Positions 1 to 6,196 of a DNA stretch of 15,832 nucleotides are shown in pieces; within the stretch, counting starts at the first letter, position 1; each line of letters opens with the position of its first letter. Where the stretch lies: NCBI GenBank assembly GCA_031422295.1, contig JANOQM010000004.1, positions 1 to 15,832 on the forward strand. Reading direction: 5' to 3'. Origin of the DNA: JANOMH01 sp031422295 (GTDB lineage Bacteria > Pseudomonadota > Alphaproteobacteria > Rhodobacterales > Rhodobacteraceae). The notes below the pieces were generated by a model that was not told where the DNA came from, did no database searches, and saw nothing but the letters and a program-made list of their open reading frames with translations. The position numbers and the translations under genes are program-made.

Positions 1-43
1 GCTTCGTTTTGTTGACCTATTGTTGACCTGGATTTTGGAACGC

Positions 44-65
44 AAAAAGCCGCCCGATGGGCGGC
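44..65 (-). terminator. Rho-independent terminator downstream of the tRNA
   Basis: Read on the minus strand this is a perfect 7-bp GC stem (GCCGCCC/GGGCGGC) with a 3-nt ATC loop, followed directly by five T. It lies about 30 nt beyond the CCA end of the tRNA sequence, so it would end the tRNA transcript. In many alphaproteobacteria an initiator tRNA gene closes the rRNA operon, so this could be the terminator of such an operon; that is inference. Confidence 0.8.
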
Positions 66-94
66 CTGTAACGTCTTGATCTTGTTTAGTAATT

Positions 95-141
95 TGGTTG
101 CGGGGACAGGATTTGAACCTGTGACCTTCAGGTTATGAGCC
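95..141 (-). other. Putative attachment-site (att) core within the tRNA 3' half
   Basis: The canonical tRNA sequence runs from the CCA end to the anticodon stem and then stops abruptly, with non-tRNA sequence on the integrase side. Tyrosine recombinases commonly use tRNA 3' halves as attB, which leaves one such fragment at the far end of the island. The core length is inferred only from where the similarity stops. Confidence 0.4.
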
Positions 142-167
142 TATCCGGCCGATTCTAGACTACCGCA
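95..167 (-). tRNA. tRNA-Met(CAT), initiator-type 3' half with degenerate 5' half
   Basis: On the minus strand, 141 to 95 reads as the anticodon arm with loop CTCATAA, a variable loop, the T arm ACAGG-TTCAAAT-CCTGT, the acceptor strand CCCCGCA, a discriminator A and an encoded CCA. This 3' half resembles bacterial initiator tRNA-fMet. The 5' half (167 to 142) is poor: only five of seven acceptor pairs form (TGCGG/CCGCA), the D arm is weak and partly G-T paired, the anticodon stem loses its outer pair, and the whole is about 73 nt including CCA, short of the usual 77. The best reading is a displaced tRNA 3' half left by integration of the element to the right, with the intact tRNA expected at the other end of the element. 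A functional but odd tRNA is the alternative. Confidence 0.55.
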
Positions 168-385
168 ATGAAATCAACGCCTTAATTGGCAAGCCTTTGA
201 TATCACGCTTTTCCGCTTCCGACGCCTACCGTGTTCCACCGCATTTCGACCGCATCGTCCGCGCGAAAACGACCTATGCGGGTTGAGGTGGTGTTGATGT
301 GAAAAGCAAAGAACAGCATCGGAAACCCTGCTGCCGCCTTGTGTCAACGCAACGGGCAGCAGCAATTGCGGAACCCAACAATACC

Positions 386-1462
386 TCACAGATCGTCACT
401 CCACGCTTCATCAAGTGCTTCGGGCGGTGGGAGATGGCCATAGAACGCCTGTCGATGCAGGTGAATGTTGATGCGCGCCGAATACATCTTGGGCATAGAA
501 TCAATTGCGAATGCTTGGCCAGCGGCCGCACCCTCGATCAGTTGCTCGCCCCAAATGCCCAAGCCACCGGTCCACTTGCCCTTCGCTCCAATGATCCGTT
601 TCGCGGCGGTCTGAAAAGACACCGGGCCACCATTGTCACGTGCGATGACCCAGCCATTGTCGGTCGGGTAGTCTATCCGGTTCTTGGGCGTACTGGCGTG
701 GCCGTAGGTGCGGGGCTTCGTGGAGCCCCAGTCACCGTAAACAATCCTCGGATGGTTGGTCGCCCGCCTGATCTGGGCAAGGAGGTCGCGGTTGGAGAAG
801 CCAAGTTCTTCAATCCCGTCGAAAACGGTGAAATCGCTGGGGAAGGTGGTGCAGCAGACGGCAATCGGGATTTCAGCCGGTATGCCCTTGAAGAAGCTGG
901 TGATGTAGCCCGCAGCCACAGGCGCAACGCTCAGGGCGCTGTCCACAAGCCCAAAGTCAAACACAACCGCATAGTCCACCGCGCCCTCTGCGGAGAGTTC
1001 AGCGACTAGGTTGGGCATCCAGTTTGGAATGCCCGGACCCGCCATGTTCATCCGCAGGCAGAAGGATCGGTCATTCTCACGCGCCCACGCGATTTGCGCC
1101 CGGGCGCTCTCAATCGTTGAGCCAGCCATCAGGAGGCACGGGTTTGCGTTGGGGTAGGGCAGCAGGAGCGCCTGCCAGATGCTTAGGTCGGCGGGACGCT
1201 TGGCCAGCTCAGCCCAAGCCTCCTTCGCCTCGTTGTTGTTGTCCCCCGGGTGGTAGTAGCTGTCCACGTCGATGAAGTAGGGCCTGCCTGGGTAAGCGTC
1301 CTCAAACTTGTCGATGGCCTTTGACAGCGGGTATGTCGCCAACCATGGCGCCAGCAGCACAAGCGGGGTGAGCCGGTCCTTTGTGCTGCCGGGCAGTTCC
1401 TTCAGCCCACTCAGTTCGGCGCGGCGGATGCACAGCGTCACTAGGTAATCTGTCACTTCCAT
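386..1462 (-). CDS. Beta family protein (T4 beta protein-like)
   Basis: The product is 358 residues and looks like the Beta_protein family (Pfam PF14350), whose biochemical role is not established to my knowledge. The family-like features are an N-terminal segment ending KDRLTPLVLLAPW (about 28-40), the segment GRPYFIDVDSYY (59-70), and alternating hydrophobic strand and helix segments typical of a barrel-like fold. No signal peptide or membrane segment is seen. I chose the ATG at 1462 because AAGGGG lies about 10 nt upstream; a longer frame to 1546 would run far into the preceding gene. It begins 16 nt after the protease gene ends, so it is probably the last gene of a three-gene transcript. 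The family call rests on motif memory and is moderate; cytoplasmic location is inferred. Confidence 0.6.
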   Translation of the reverse strand: MEVTDYLVTLCIRRAELSGLKELPGSTKDRLTPLVLLAPWLATYPLSKAIDKFEDAYPGRPYFIDVDSYYHPGDNNNEAKEAWAELAKRPADLSIWQALLLPYPNANPCLLMAGSTIESARAQIAWARENDRSFCLRMNMAGPGIPNWMPNLVAELSAEGAVDYAVVFDFGLVDSALSVAPVAAGYITSFFKGIPAEIPIAVCCTTFPSDFTVFDGIEELGFSNRDLLAQIRRATNHPRIVYGDWGSTKPRTYGHASTPKNRIDYPTDNGWVIARDNGGPVSFQTAAKRIIGAKGKWTGGLGIWGEQLIEGAAAGQAFAIDSMPKMYSARINIHLHRQAFYGHLPPPEALDEAWSDDL

Positions 1463-1478
1463 GTGCCGCGCCGCCCCT

Positions 1479-2030
1479 TCACACCATCTGGAGTTTGATT
1501 TCCATCGCCGCCGTTGAGACCCCAAAGCGCCGGGCGAGATCCTCAATTACCTCGCTGGTCATCGGCCCGCCGTAGTCAGCCGTGGCCTTTGCCAGCAGAT
1601 TTGAAGGGATCACGAGGTCAGAGGCAAGCCGGTTGGCCTCATACTCAATCTGAATTGGCTGATTGGGCGCTCGGAGCAGTACGTTCTCAGACCAGCCGCC
1701 CTCAGCCACAATCCGCTCCCGGTGCAACAGGAAGTGCGCCAACTCATGGGCGAGCGTGAAGCGCTGGCGATGCTTGGCCTCGTGGCGGTTGATTCGGATC
1801 ACGAAGTCCCCGTCCTCTTGGCCGATCTGCCCAGAAGTGCCACGCGGCAGCGTGGACAGCAGGACCTTAACCCCGAGCCGCTCAGCAATGGCCCCCAGCT
1901 TGACCGGGTGTTCCGCAAGTAAACCATCAATCTCCTGCCGCACCTCAGCGGGAAGGTTCAGATATTCCCGTGAAGGCGACTTGACCTCCCAGCCGTTTGA
2001 AGTCGCCAAGTTTTGCATATTCCCGTCCAT
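1479..2030 (-). CDS. ImmA/IrrE family metallo-endopeptidase
   Basis: This is a 183-residue zinc protease domain. The gluzincin signature HELAH lies at residues 95-99 within FTLAHELAHFLLH, and the downstream helix with EYEANRLASDLVIP (about 129-142) supplies the third ligand, probably E131. ImmA of ICEBs1 cleaves a phage-type repressor and IrrE of Deinococcus cleaves DdrO, but no Xre-type repressor gene lies beside this one, so its substrate is unknown. The ATG at 2030 follows AGGAGG at 8 nt; a GTG at 2054 that overlaps the upstream stop is possible but lacks such a site. The N-terminal 60 residues show no obvious DNA-binding motif. It sits between a membrane protein gene and a Beta-family gene, so it may act on one of these partners; that is inference. 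Confidence 0.85.
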   Translation of the reverse strand: MDGNMQNLATSNGWEVKSPSREYLNLPAEVRQEIDGLLAEHPVKLGAIAERLGVKVLLSTLPRGTSGQIGQEDGDFVIRINRHEAKHRQRFTLAHELAHFLLHRERIVAEGGWSENVLLRAPNQPIQIEYEANRLASDLVIPSNLLAKATADYGGPMTSEVIEDLARRFGVSTAAMEIKLQMV

Positions 2031-2050
2031 TGTTGCTCCCTCCTGTTTTG

Positions 2051-2488
2051 TCACACCTGGTCGCCTGGCTCGGGCTCCGGCTCACCGCTCTGCAACCGCA
2101 TCGCCACACGCTCAAAAACCTCGTCCAGTTCGCCCTTCCGGGCCATCTCGCTCAGGATCGTGTGGCCCAACCCTGCAGCCATCGTTTCATTGATCTGCAC
2201 CGCCGCCGCGCCTTTCGCCTCGGTGGCAGCCTCAGCTTTGATCTCGCGCAGCGTCTTGAGGGCCACCAGACCTATGACAAGGGCTCCGACCGTCACAGCG
2301 AGGCCGATGGCACCAAGGAAGATAGTCACCACCGTTAGCAGCAGGTCCACATAGTCAGCCCTGGTCGGGTCAACGTGCGCGGCTTGCCCACTTGCCGACA
2401 GTCCCCACCCGAACCAGAACACTACAGCAGCCACAGCGGCGAACCCGCCGATGATAGCCCCTAGGATGGCGGCGCTTACTTTACCCAT
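2051..2488 (-). CDS. Small two-helix membrane protein
   Basis: The 145-residue product is not recognised. It has two hydrophobic stretches, about residues 7-30 (Gly/Ala-rich, AAILGAIIGGFAAVAAVVFWF) and 46-78 (LLLTVVTIFLGAIGLAVTV and on). They are separated by a short polar loop and followed by a charged, Ala/Glu-rich, probably helical cytoplasmic tail that ends in a Pro/Glu stretch (EPEPEPGD). It is the first gene of the minus-strand cassette; its stop is 20 nt from the protease start and the strong ribosome site of the protease overlaps this gap. A membrane sensor, effector or anchor for the two downstream proteins is possible, but nothing in the sequence settles this. The start at ATG 2488 has only a weak upstream GAAG. 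Confidence 0.65.
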   Translation of the reverse strand: MGKVSAAILGAIIGGFAAVAAVVFWFGWGLSASGQAAHVDPTRADYVDLLLTVVTIFLGAIGLAVTVGALVIGLVALKTLREIKAEAATEAKGAAAVQINETMAAGLGHTILSEMARKGELDEVFERVAMRLQSGEPEPEPGDQV

Positions 2489-2519
2489 GCAACTTCATCG
2501 CCAACCATCAGCCCTGGAG

Positions 2520-2536
2520 GGAACATTTTAGGAACA
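2520..2536 (-). promoter_or_regulatory. Candidate operator/-10 region of the cargo cassette
   Basis: On the minus strand two TGTTCC copies are separated by TAAAA, an 11-bp offset that puts both on the same DNA face. The string TAAAAT could be a -10 box about 36 bp before the membrane-protein start. No good -35 is seen, so this is tentative. Confidence 0.2.
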
Positions 2537-2641
2537 ATCAGAATGAAGCTTAAAGCATCTTGACAAAAGCGTCGATAGAGAATCCGAGCAGCGATGTTGA
2601 GTTGGGCCATGTCATGGTCGATCTTTGCCCTATCTAAGATT

Positions 2642-2671
2642 TTGACTGTCTGTCGAAAGACGACACATTAT
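2642..2671 (+). promoter_or_regulatory. Possible sigma70-type promoter with internal hairpin
   Basis: TTGACT (2642-2647) and CATTAT (2666-2671) are 18 bp apart. The spacer carries a hairpin with arms TGTC-t-GTC and GACGACA around a GAAA tetraloop (2647-2665), which could act as an operator. It points to the integrase but is about 300 bp upstream, so a leader or another regulatory element would lie between. Confidence 0.25.
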
Positions 2672-2847
2672 TCTCTTTTCACGCATCGCAAGCCGCACCG
2701 CATTGATGAACGAGTCCAGTTGCAGCGCGAGGTCGGCAAACGGTTTGCCACTGCACGCACGAGCGCCCGATTTTCGTTAGCCGCTGCGAAGTCCAAGCGG
2801 CGTCACGATCAAGCAGCCTTCCACTCTCGTTACCAGAAAGCTGCTCA

Positions 2848-2895
2848 GGGTGGCGCGCCCCGCCCAAATGACTGCCACCCTGCGCCACCCCGCCA
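2848..2895 (+). repeat. Duplicated regulatory box, copy 1 (upstream of integrase)
   Basis: The 31 bp at 2865-2895 match 5201-5231 with one mismatch. Each is preceded at the same distance by GGGTGGC (2848-2854 here), while the 10 bp between differ. GCCACCC follows at 2874 and 2884, so the box holds one inverted and two direct heptamers; the direct pair is 10 bp apart, one helical turn. The box ends 74 bp before the integrase start. It may be a regulator operator or recombinase/excisionase arm sites. Confidence 0.65.
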
Positions 2896-2969
2896 TCGCT
2901 ATCGTCATGCTTCGCTTGCCTGGGGCGCGGATCTACGCGTCATGGGATGACGACTGGAGGGTGAGTTGC

Positions 2970-4229
2970 ATGGTCAACCGATTGCGCTTGAACGAGAAAT
3001 CCGTCCGCGATGCCGAACCGGCCAAGGGGCGGGACTATCAGATTTTCGACTCCGATGTGCGGGGTTTCGCCGTCTGCATCTACCGATCCGGCAGCAGGGC
3101 CTTCACCATCGATTATCGCCATGCCGGGCGGCAACGGCGGATGACCATCGGACGCTGGCCGGAATGGTCGACCACGGCGGCGCGGGAGCGGGCCAAGGAT
3201 CTGCGGCGCGAGATCGACGCCGGGGGCGATCCGCTGGGGCAGAAAGAGACCGGCCGCGATGCCCCCCGGTTCAAGGACCTCATTGACCGTTACACCGAAG
3301 TGCATTTGCCGCATCTGTCTGTTCTGAACGCTTCGGACCAGAAGTCGATGCTGGTAAAGATGGTAGCGCCGGACTGGGGCAACAAGCTGGTGACCGAAAT
3401 CACTCCCTACGATGTCGAAAAGCTGTTAAATAAGGTGGCGGCGGGTCGGGCAAGACCCTCAAAGGCCAAGCCAAACAACCGGGCGCGAAAGCTGCAGGGG
3501 GCGAAGCCGACGCCAGTACGCGCCAATCGCACCGGCGAGGTGCTGCGGAAGATGTTTACCTATGCGGTCAGCTGGCGCTGGCGCGAGGACAATCCTGCCT
3601 CCAGCTTCCGCCGCCGGATCGAGAACCCCCGCGAACGCTTCCTCTGCCACGGCGAAATTCACAAACTGGCCGAGGCGCTGGATGGGGCTGAGGATCGCCG
3701 CGCAGCGGACATCATCCGCCTTTGCATGCTGACTGGCGCGCGGGTGGGCGAGGTGCGCCAGGCCCGGTTTGAGCATTTCAACCTCGAACACCTCAGCTGG
3801 TCCAAGCCTGCCAGCATGACCAAGCAGCGCAAGATTCATCGCCTGCCGATTTCCGATGAAGCGGCGGCCATCGTGCGCCAGCGTCAGTTGCTGGTGCCAC
3901 GGGGCTGCACCTTGCTGTTTCCCAGCGACACACCCGGCCAGCCGGTGAAGGAAATCCGCCGGTTCTGGATGGCGATCCAAAAAGCAGTGGGCATCCCGGA
4001 TGTCCGGATTCATGACCTGCGCCACACGTTCGCGTCCCTGCTGGTCAGCGGCGGCGCTTCGCTGGAAATGATCGGCAAGTTGTTGGGCCACAGCCAGATG
4101 CAGACCACGCAACGGTATGCGCACCTTATGGACTCGCCGCTGCGTGCGGGTGTCGATGCCGTTGCCAGCGCGTTCCGACCCCGGCCGAAGTTGGTTCATG
4201 ATGCCGATGAAGCGCGGAAGTCGGCCTGA
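2970..4229 (+). CDS. int: Tyrosine-type site-specific integrase
   Basis: This 419-residue recombinase cuts and rejoins attP and attB through a tyrosine linkage. The N-terminal part (about 1-90) looks like the DUF4102-type arm-binding domain of prophage and island integrases (DVRGFAVCIYRSGSRAFTI, then TIGRWPEWSTTAARERA). A SAM-like core-binding domain lies at about 100-215. The catalytic domain shows R258 (TGARVGEVR), H348 and R351 (HDLRHTF), H374 (LLGHSQ) and the nucleophile Y383 (TQRYAHL), so all key residues are present. ATG 2970 follows GGAGG at 9 nt; the frame is open 40 codons further up but nothing supports an earlier start. It transcribes toward the early operon, and the duplicated box lies just upstream. 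It likely integrated this element at the tRNA fragment at the left. Confidence 0.95.
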   Translation: MVNRLRLNEKSVRDAEPAKGRDYQIFDSDVRGFAVCIYRSGSRAFTIDYRHAGRQRRMTIGRWPEWSTTAARERAKDLRREIDAGGDPLGQKETGRDAPRFKDLIDRYTEVHLPHLSVLNASDQKSMLVKMVAPDWGNKLVTEITPYDVEKLLNKVAAGRARPSKAKPNNRARKLQGAKPTPVRANRTGEVLRKMFTYAVSWRWREDNPASSFRRRIENPRERFLCHGEIHKLAEALDGAEDRRAADIIRLCMLTGARVGEVRQARFEHFNLEHLSWSKPASMTKQRKIHRLPISDEAAAIVRQRQLLVPRGCTLLFPSDTPGQPVKEIRRFWMAIQKAVGIPDVRIHDLRHTFASLLVSGGASLEMIGKLLGHSQMQTTQRYAHLMDSPLRAGVDAVASAFRPRPKLVHDADEARKSA

Positions 4230-4243
4230 ACGACCTTCCGCGC
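4212..4243. terminator. Hairpin at the convergent ends of the integrase and the next gene
   Basis: Arms GCGCGGAAG (4212-4220) and CTTCCGCGC (4235-4243) are perfect, and TCG/CGA extends the stem past a one-base bulge. It spans the integrase stop codon and ends 13 bp before the stop of the opposing gene. No T tract follows on either strand, so it is at best a weak bidirectional terminator or an mRNA-stabilising stem. Confidence 0.4.
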
Positions 4244-4256
4244 CCACCAACAGTGA

Positions 4257-4853
4257 TCAGCAGGATCCCCGCAGCGCCTTCCAGATCGGGGTTAGCCTGC
4301 GCCGGATCGTGCGTTCATCCGGCACTTCACTGCCATCGCCGTTGGCGACAAACCACTCTTGCACCTCACCCAGCCATTCGGCTTGGGTGGCGGGCAGACC
4401 CTGATCGTGAATGCGCACCATCAGGGTAATGTACATGCCCTCCCAGTCATAGCGCGCGGTCGACCCAATATGCGCCGCCGGGCGGCGCAGCAGGTCGCAA
4501 TCGGTCTCGAACCGGCGCACATCGTCGGCCATGATCAGCAGGTCCGCCAGCGTGACCTCGATCTGTTCGGCCGGGTCAACGAACATGATCCAATCGTCTT
4601 GATCCTTTGGCCGAACGCGACGCAGCAGGCTTCTGGTCGGCCCGGTGCCGCAGCGCCGGAACATCTGCATGATGTCGGTGACCGAGACCACGACATAACC
4701 GGCCACGATCTGCCGCCCGCGCATCACTGGTGGGATTGCCGTGACGATGTCGAAACGCCCGACCGAGGCCCAGCCTGCGATGTCGGCCAGGGTGCAGTCC
4801 CATCGGGCGGCGGCTTCGTGTAACGTAAAATGGACGCGGGGTGGTAGTGCCAT
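4257..4853 (-). CDS. Uncharacterised phage/island protein with possible HTH
   Basis: The 198-residue product is not assigned to a named family. Residues about 9-30 (FTLHEAAARWDCTLADIAGW) resemble the first helices of MerR/excisionase-like DNA-binding folds. The C-terminal third, with RIHDQGLPATQAEWLGEVQEW and PDERTIRRRLTPIWKAL, looks like a conserved module that I associate with hypothetical proteins of proteobacterial mobile elements. No membrane segment is present. ATG 4853 follows AAAGGAG at about 9 nt. It is convergent with the integrase (27-bp gap) and divergent from the early operon across a 445-bp control region, the position where a lysogeny regulator would sit. A regulator role is inference only. 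Confidence 0.7.
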   Translation of the reverse strand: MALPPRVHFTLHEAAARWDCTLADIAGWASVGRFDIVTAIPPVMRGRQIVAGYVVVSVTDIMQMFRRCGTGPTRSLLRRVRPKDQDDWIMFVDPAEQIEVTLADLLIMADDVRRFETDCDLLRRPAAHIGSTARYDWEGMYITLMVRIHDQGLPATQAEWLGEVQEWFVANGDGSEVPDERTIRRRLTPIWKALRGSC

Positions 4854-5298
4854 GCCTCAACTCCTTTTCTTTTTGATTTAAAACAGGCCGTCGTGCCGCG
4901 CTCCGAATGGAGGCAGCCTGCGGCCTGACCGTCTATAAAATCAGTGGTCAGCCGAGCGGAAAACCGCGTCGGCCGAAGCCCGGGGAAAGATAAGACGCAG
5001 TTCGAAAATGATCTTGGCCATCCCTGCCCCCCCTCTCCTGCCAGCGCTGCCGTGCGACTCGTCTTAAGGATGAAGCGCGGAACAAACAGGAAACACAATC
5101 GAACGCCGTTGTTGACATGACAATGCGCGTCACGACTCGGCAGAAGGTCAGATCGCCTTTTTGAAAACCTCAATAAAATAGGGGGTGGCACTGGTCCCAG
5201 CAAATGACCGCCACCCTGCGCCACCCCGCCACCCCTGATGATCTGCTCTCGGTGCCTGACAGCAACCGTCCACTCCGGGCGGCGATCAGGAGACCGCA
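4854..5298. promoter_or_regulatory. Divergent control region before the early operon
   Basis: This 445-bp stretch has no convincing gene. It separates the unknown minus-strand gene from the plus-strand early operon and is A+T-richer in places (4860-4880, 5155-5180). It contains a TTGACA (5112-5117) without a good -10 at the right distance, an AATAAAATAG string (5171-5180), and the second copy of the duplicated box at 5184-5234. I cannot fix the transcription start. Confidence 0.5.
5184..5234 (+). repeat. Duplicated regulatory box, copy 2 (upstream of early operon)
   Basis: 5201-5231 match 2865-2895 in 30 of 31 bases. GGGTGGC (5184-5190) again precedes GCCACCC (5210) by 26 bp, exactly as in copy 1. 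Here three GCCACCC heptamers follow one another (5210, 5220, 5228). The box ends 64 bp before the first operon gene and has the same orientation relative to its gene as copy 1, which suggests shared control of integrase and early operon. Confidence 0.65.
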
Positions 5299-5544
5299 AT
5301 GATTCAACCAAGGATAGAAACGGAGACGGCCGGTGCAGCCCTGCTATCGGGCTGGATCAGCCGCAAAGACCTGGCAGATGCCCTGTGTGTGACGGTCGAC
5401 ACGCTGGGGCGCTGGGAGGCGCGGCGCTTTGGCCCGCCCTGCGTCCGCGCTGGGCGCATGGTGCTTTATCGCCGCCGGGTCGTGCAGGACTGGCTGGGCG
5501 CGCAGGAAATGCCTCGGGCCAAAGTGGCTGGAGGGCGGAAATGA
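5299..5544 (+). CDS. AlpA/Xis-like helix-turn-helix protein
   Basis: The 81-residue product has a small winged or MerR-like helix-turn-helix. The segment WISRKDLADALCVTVDTLGRWE (about 19-40) gives the two helices, and FGPPCVRAGRMVLYRRRVVQDWL (44-66) gives the wing and last helix. This is the pattern of AlpA-type regulators and phage excisionases that bend DNA at att sites or activate integrase genes. ATG 5299 follows AGGAG at 6 nt. It is the first gene of the coupled early operon, and its stop overlaps the next start (ATGA at 5541). Whether it acts as an excisionase, an early regulator or both is not shown; the duplicated box is its natural candidate target. Confidence 0.7.
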   Translation: MIQPRIETETAGAALLSGWISRKDLADALCVTVDTLGRWEARRFGPPCVRAGRMVLYRRRVVQDWLGAQEMPRAKVAGGRK

Positions 5545-5807
5545 ACCAGGTCCTGTCCCACCCTCCCGTCATCCCGGCCTCTGGCACCAGTGACTGGACG
5601 CACGACCGCCTGACAGAAGCGCGCGGTATTCTGGCCGATGTCCCGCAGCATCCCGAAACGCTGGTCATCCTCGCCTGCCGGGTCGTTGCTGCGCAGACGA
5701 ACGATGCCAGTGAATGCGCCGACGCCGTCGAGCTGTTGCGTTTCTTGGATCGACGCGCCCTGCACGCCATCGCCGGTGCGGTCTTCCCGAATGGAGGTGC
5801 CGCATGA
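5541..5807 (+). CDS. Small early phage protein, unknown function
   Basis: The product is 88 residues and I do not recognise it. It is soluble and mostly helical, with an Ala/Leu-rich centre (HPETLVILACRVVAAQT) and a segment ADAVELLRFLDRRALHAIAG near the end. No signal peptide, zinc motif or DNA-binding motif is evident. GGAGGG lies 5 nt before the ATG. The 4-bp overlaps with the genes on both sides (ATGA at 5541 and at 5804) support it as a real gene of the operon, expressed together with the HTH protein and the nuclease. Confidence 0.65.
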   Translation: MNQVLSHPPVIPASGTSDWTHDRLTEARGILADVPQHPETLVILACRVVAAQTNDASECADAVELLRFLDRRALHAIAGAVFPNGGAA

Positions 5808-6196
5808 ACCTGCGTAGCACCCCCGAAGCCGATGCCCAGCGCGCCATCGTGCAGGCACTGCGCGTGGCCCTGCCCCGCGACGCCATCGTACATCATTGCG
5901 CCAACGAGGTGACCGAGGCCGGATCCCGTGGCCAAATCCGCCAATCCATCCTGGTCGGCATGGGCGTGCATGCGGGCTTTGCCGATCTGATCGTGATCTC
6001 CGGCGGCCGGGTGTTGTTTTTGGAGGTCAAAAGTCAGACCGGCAGGTTGCGCAAATCGCAGGAGGTCTTCCGCGACACCGTCTGCGCGCAGGGCTTCTGT
6101 TGGGCGCTGGTGCGGTCAGTCGACGATGCGCTGGGCGCTTTGGCGGACAATGGCTTCACCAGCCGCGTCCGTCCAGCGCGATGGGTGGCACCATGA
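5804..6196 (+). CDS. VRR-NUC domain nuclease
   Basis: This 130-residue protein is a stand-alone VRR-NUC nuclease of the PD-(D/E)xK superfamily. It shows E35 in the first helix region, then GFADLIVISGGRVLFLEVK (58-76) with the metal-binding D61, E74 and K76, followed by KSQ (84-86), the usual glutamine-bearing end of the motif. Relatives occur beside replication genes in phages, and the domain is also the catalytic part of FAN1. Some family members resolve branched DNA, so processing of replication or recombination intermediates is likely but unproven here. ATG 5804 follows GGAGG at 6 nt and overlaps the upstream stop; the 3' end overlaps the replication gene by ATGA. Confidence 0.88.
   Translation: MNLRSTPEADAQRAIVQALRVALPRDAIVHHCANEVTEAGSRGQIRQSILVGMGVHAGFADLIVISGGRVLFLEVKSQTGRLRKSQEVFRDTVCAQGFCWALVRSVDDALGALADNGFTSRVRPARWVAP

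Larger units (their letters stand above)
2489..2969. other. Intergenic region between cargo cassette and integrase
   Basis: No convincing gene lies in this 481-bp divergent interval. It must hold the promoters for the minus-strand cassette and the plus-strand integrase. Within it I see a direct hexamer repeat near the cassette (2520-2536), a sigma70-like element with an internal hairpin (2642-2671), and the first copy of a duplicated box (2848-2895). An open frame across 2594-2950 lacks family resemblance and a good ribosome site, so I leave it out. Confidence 0.5.

Noticed and set aside
10..29. TGTTGACCT direct repeat at the window start
   Set aside because: Two 9-bp copies 11 bp apart lie at the window edge; too little context to judge whether they matter.
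299..1009. Long plus-strand open frame of 236 codons
   Set aside because: It lies opposite the Beta-family gene, has no ribosome site or recognisable motif, and the minus-strand frame shows family features and operon spacing.
2594..2950. Open frame of 118 codons upstream of the integrase
   Set aside because: Composition is unlike a folded protein, there is no ribosome site, and it runs across the duplicated regulatory box.
2850..2969. Longer integrase start
   Set aside because: The 40 extra codons cover the duplicated box and have no family resemblance; ATG 2970 has a good GGAGG.
3459..4250. Minus-strand frame of 263 codons
   Set aside because: It is the shadow of the integrase catalytic domain; all integrase motifs are in the plus frame.
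4724..5311. Minus-strand frame of 195 codons across the control region
   Set aside because: It overlaps the unknown gene in another frame and the start of the operon, and its product is Arg/Gly-rich without motifs.
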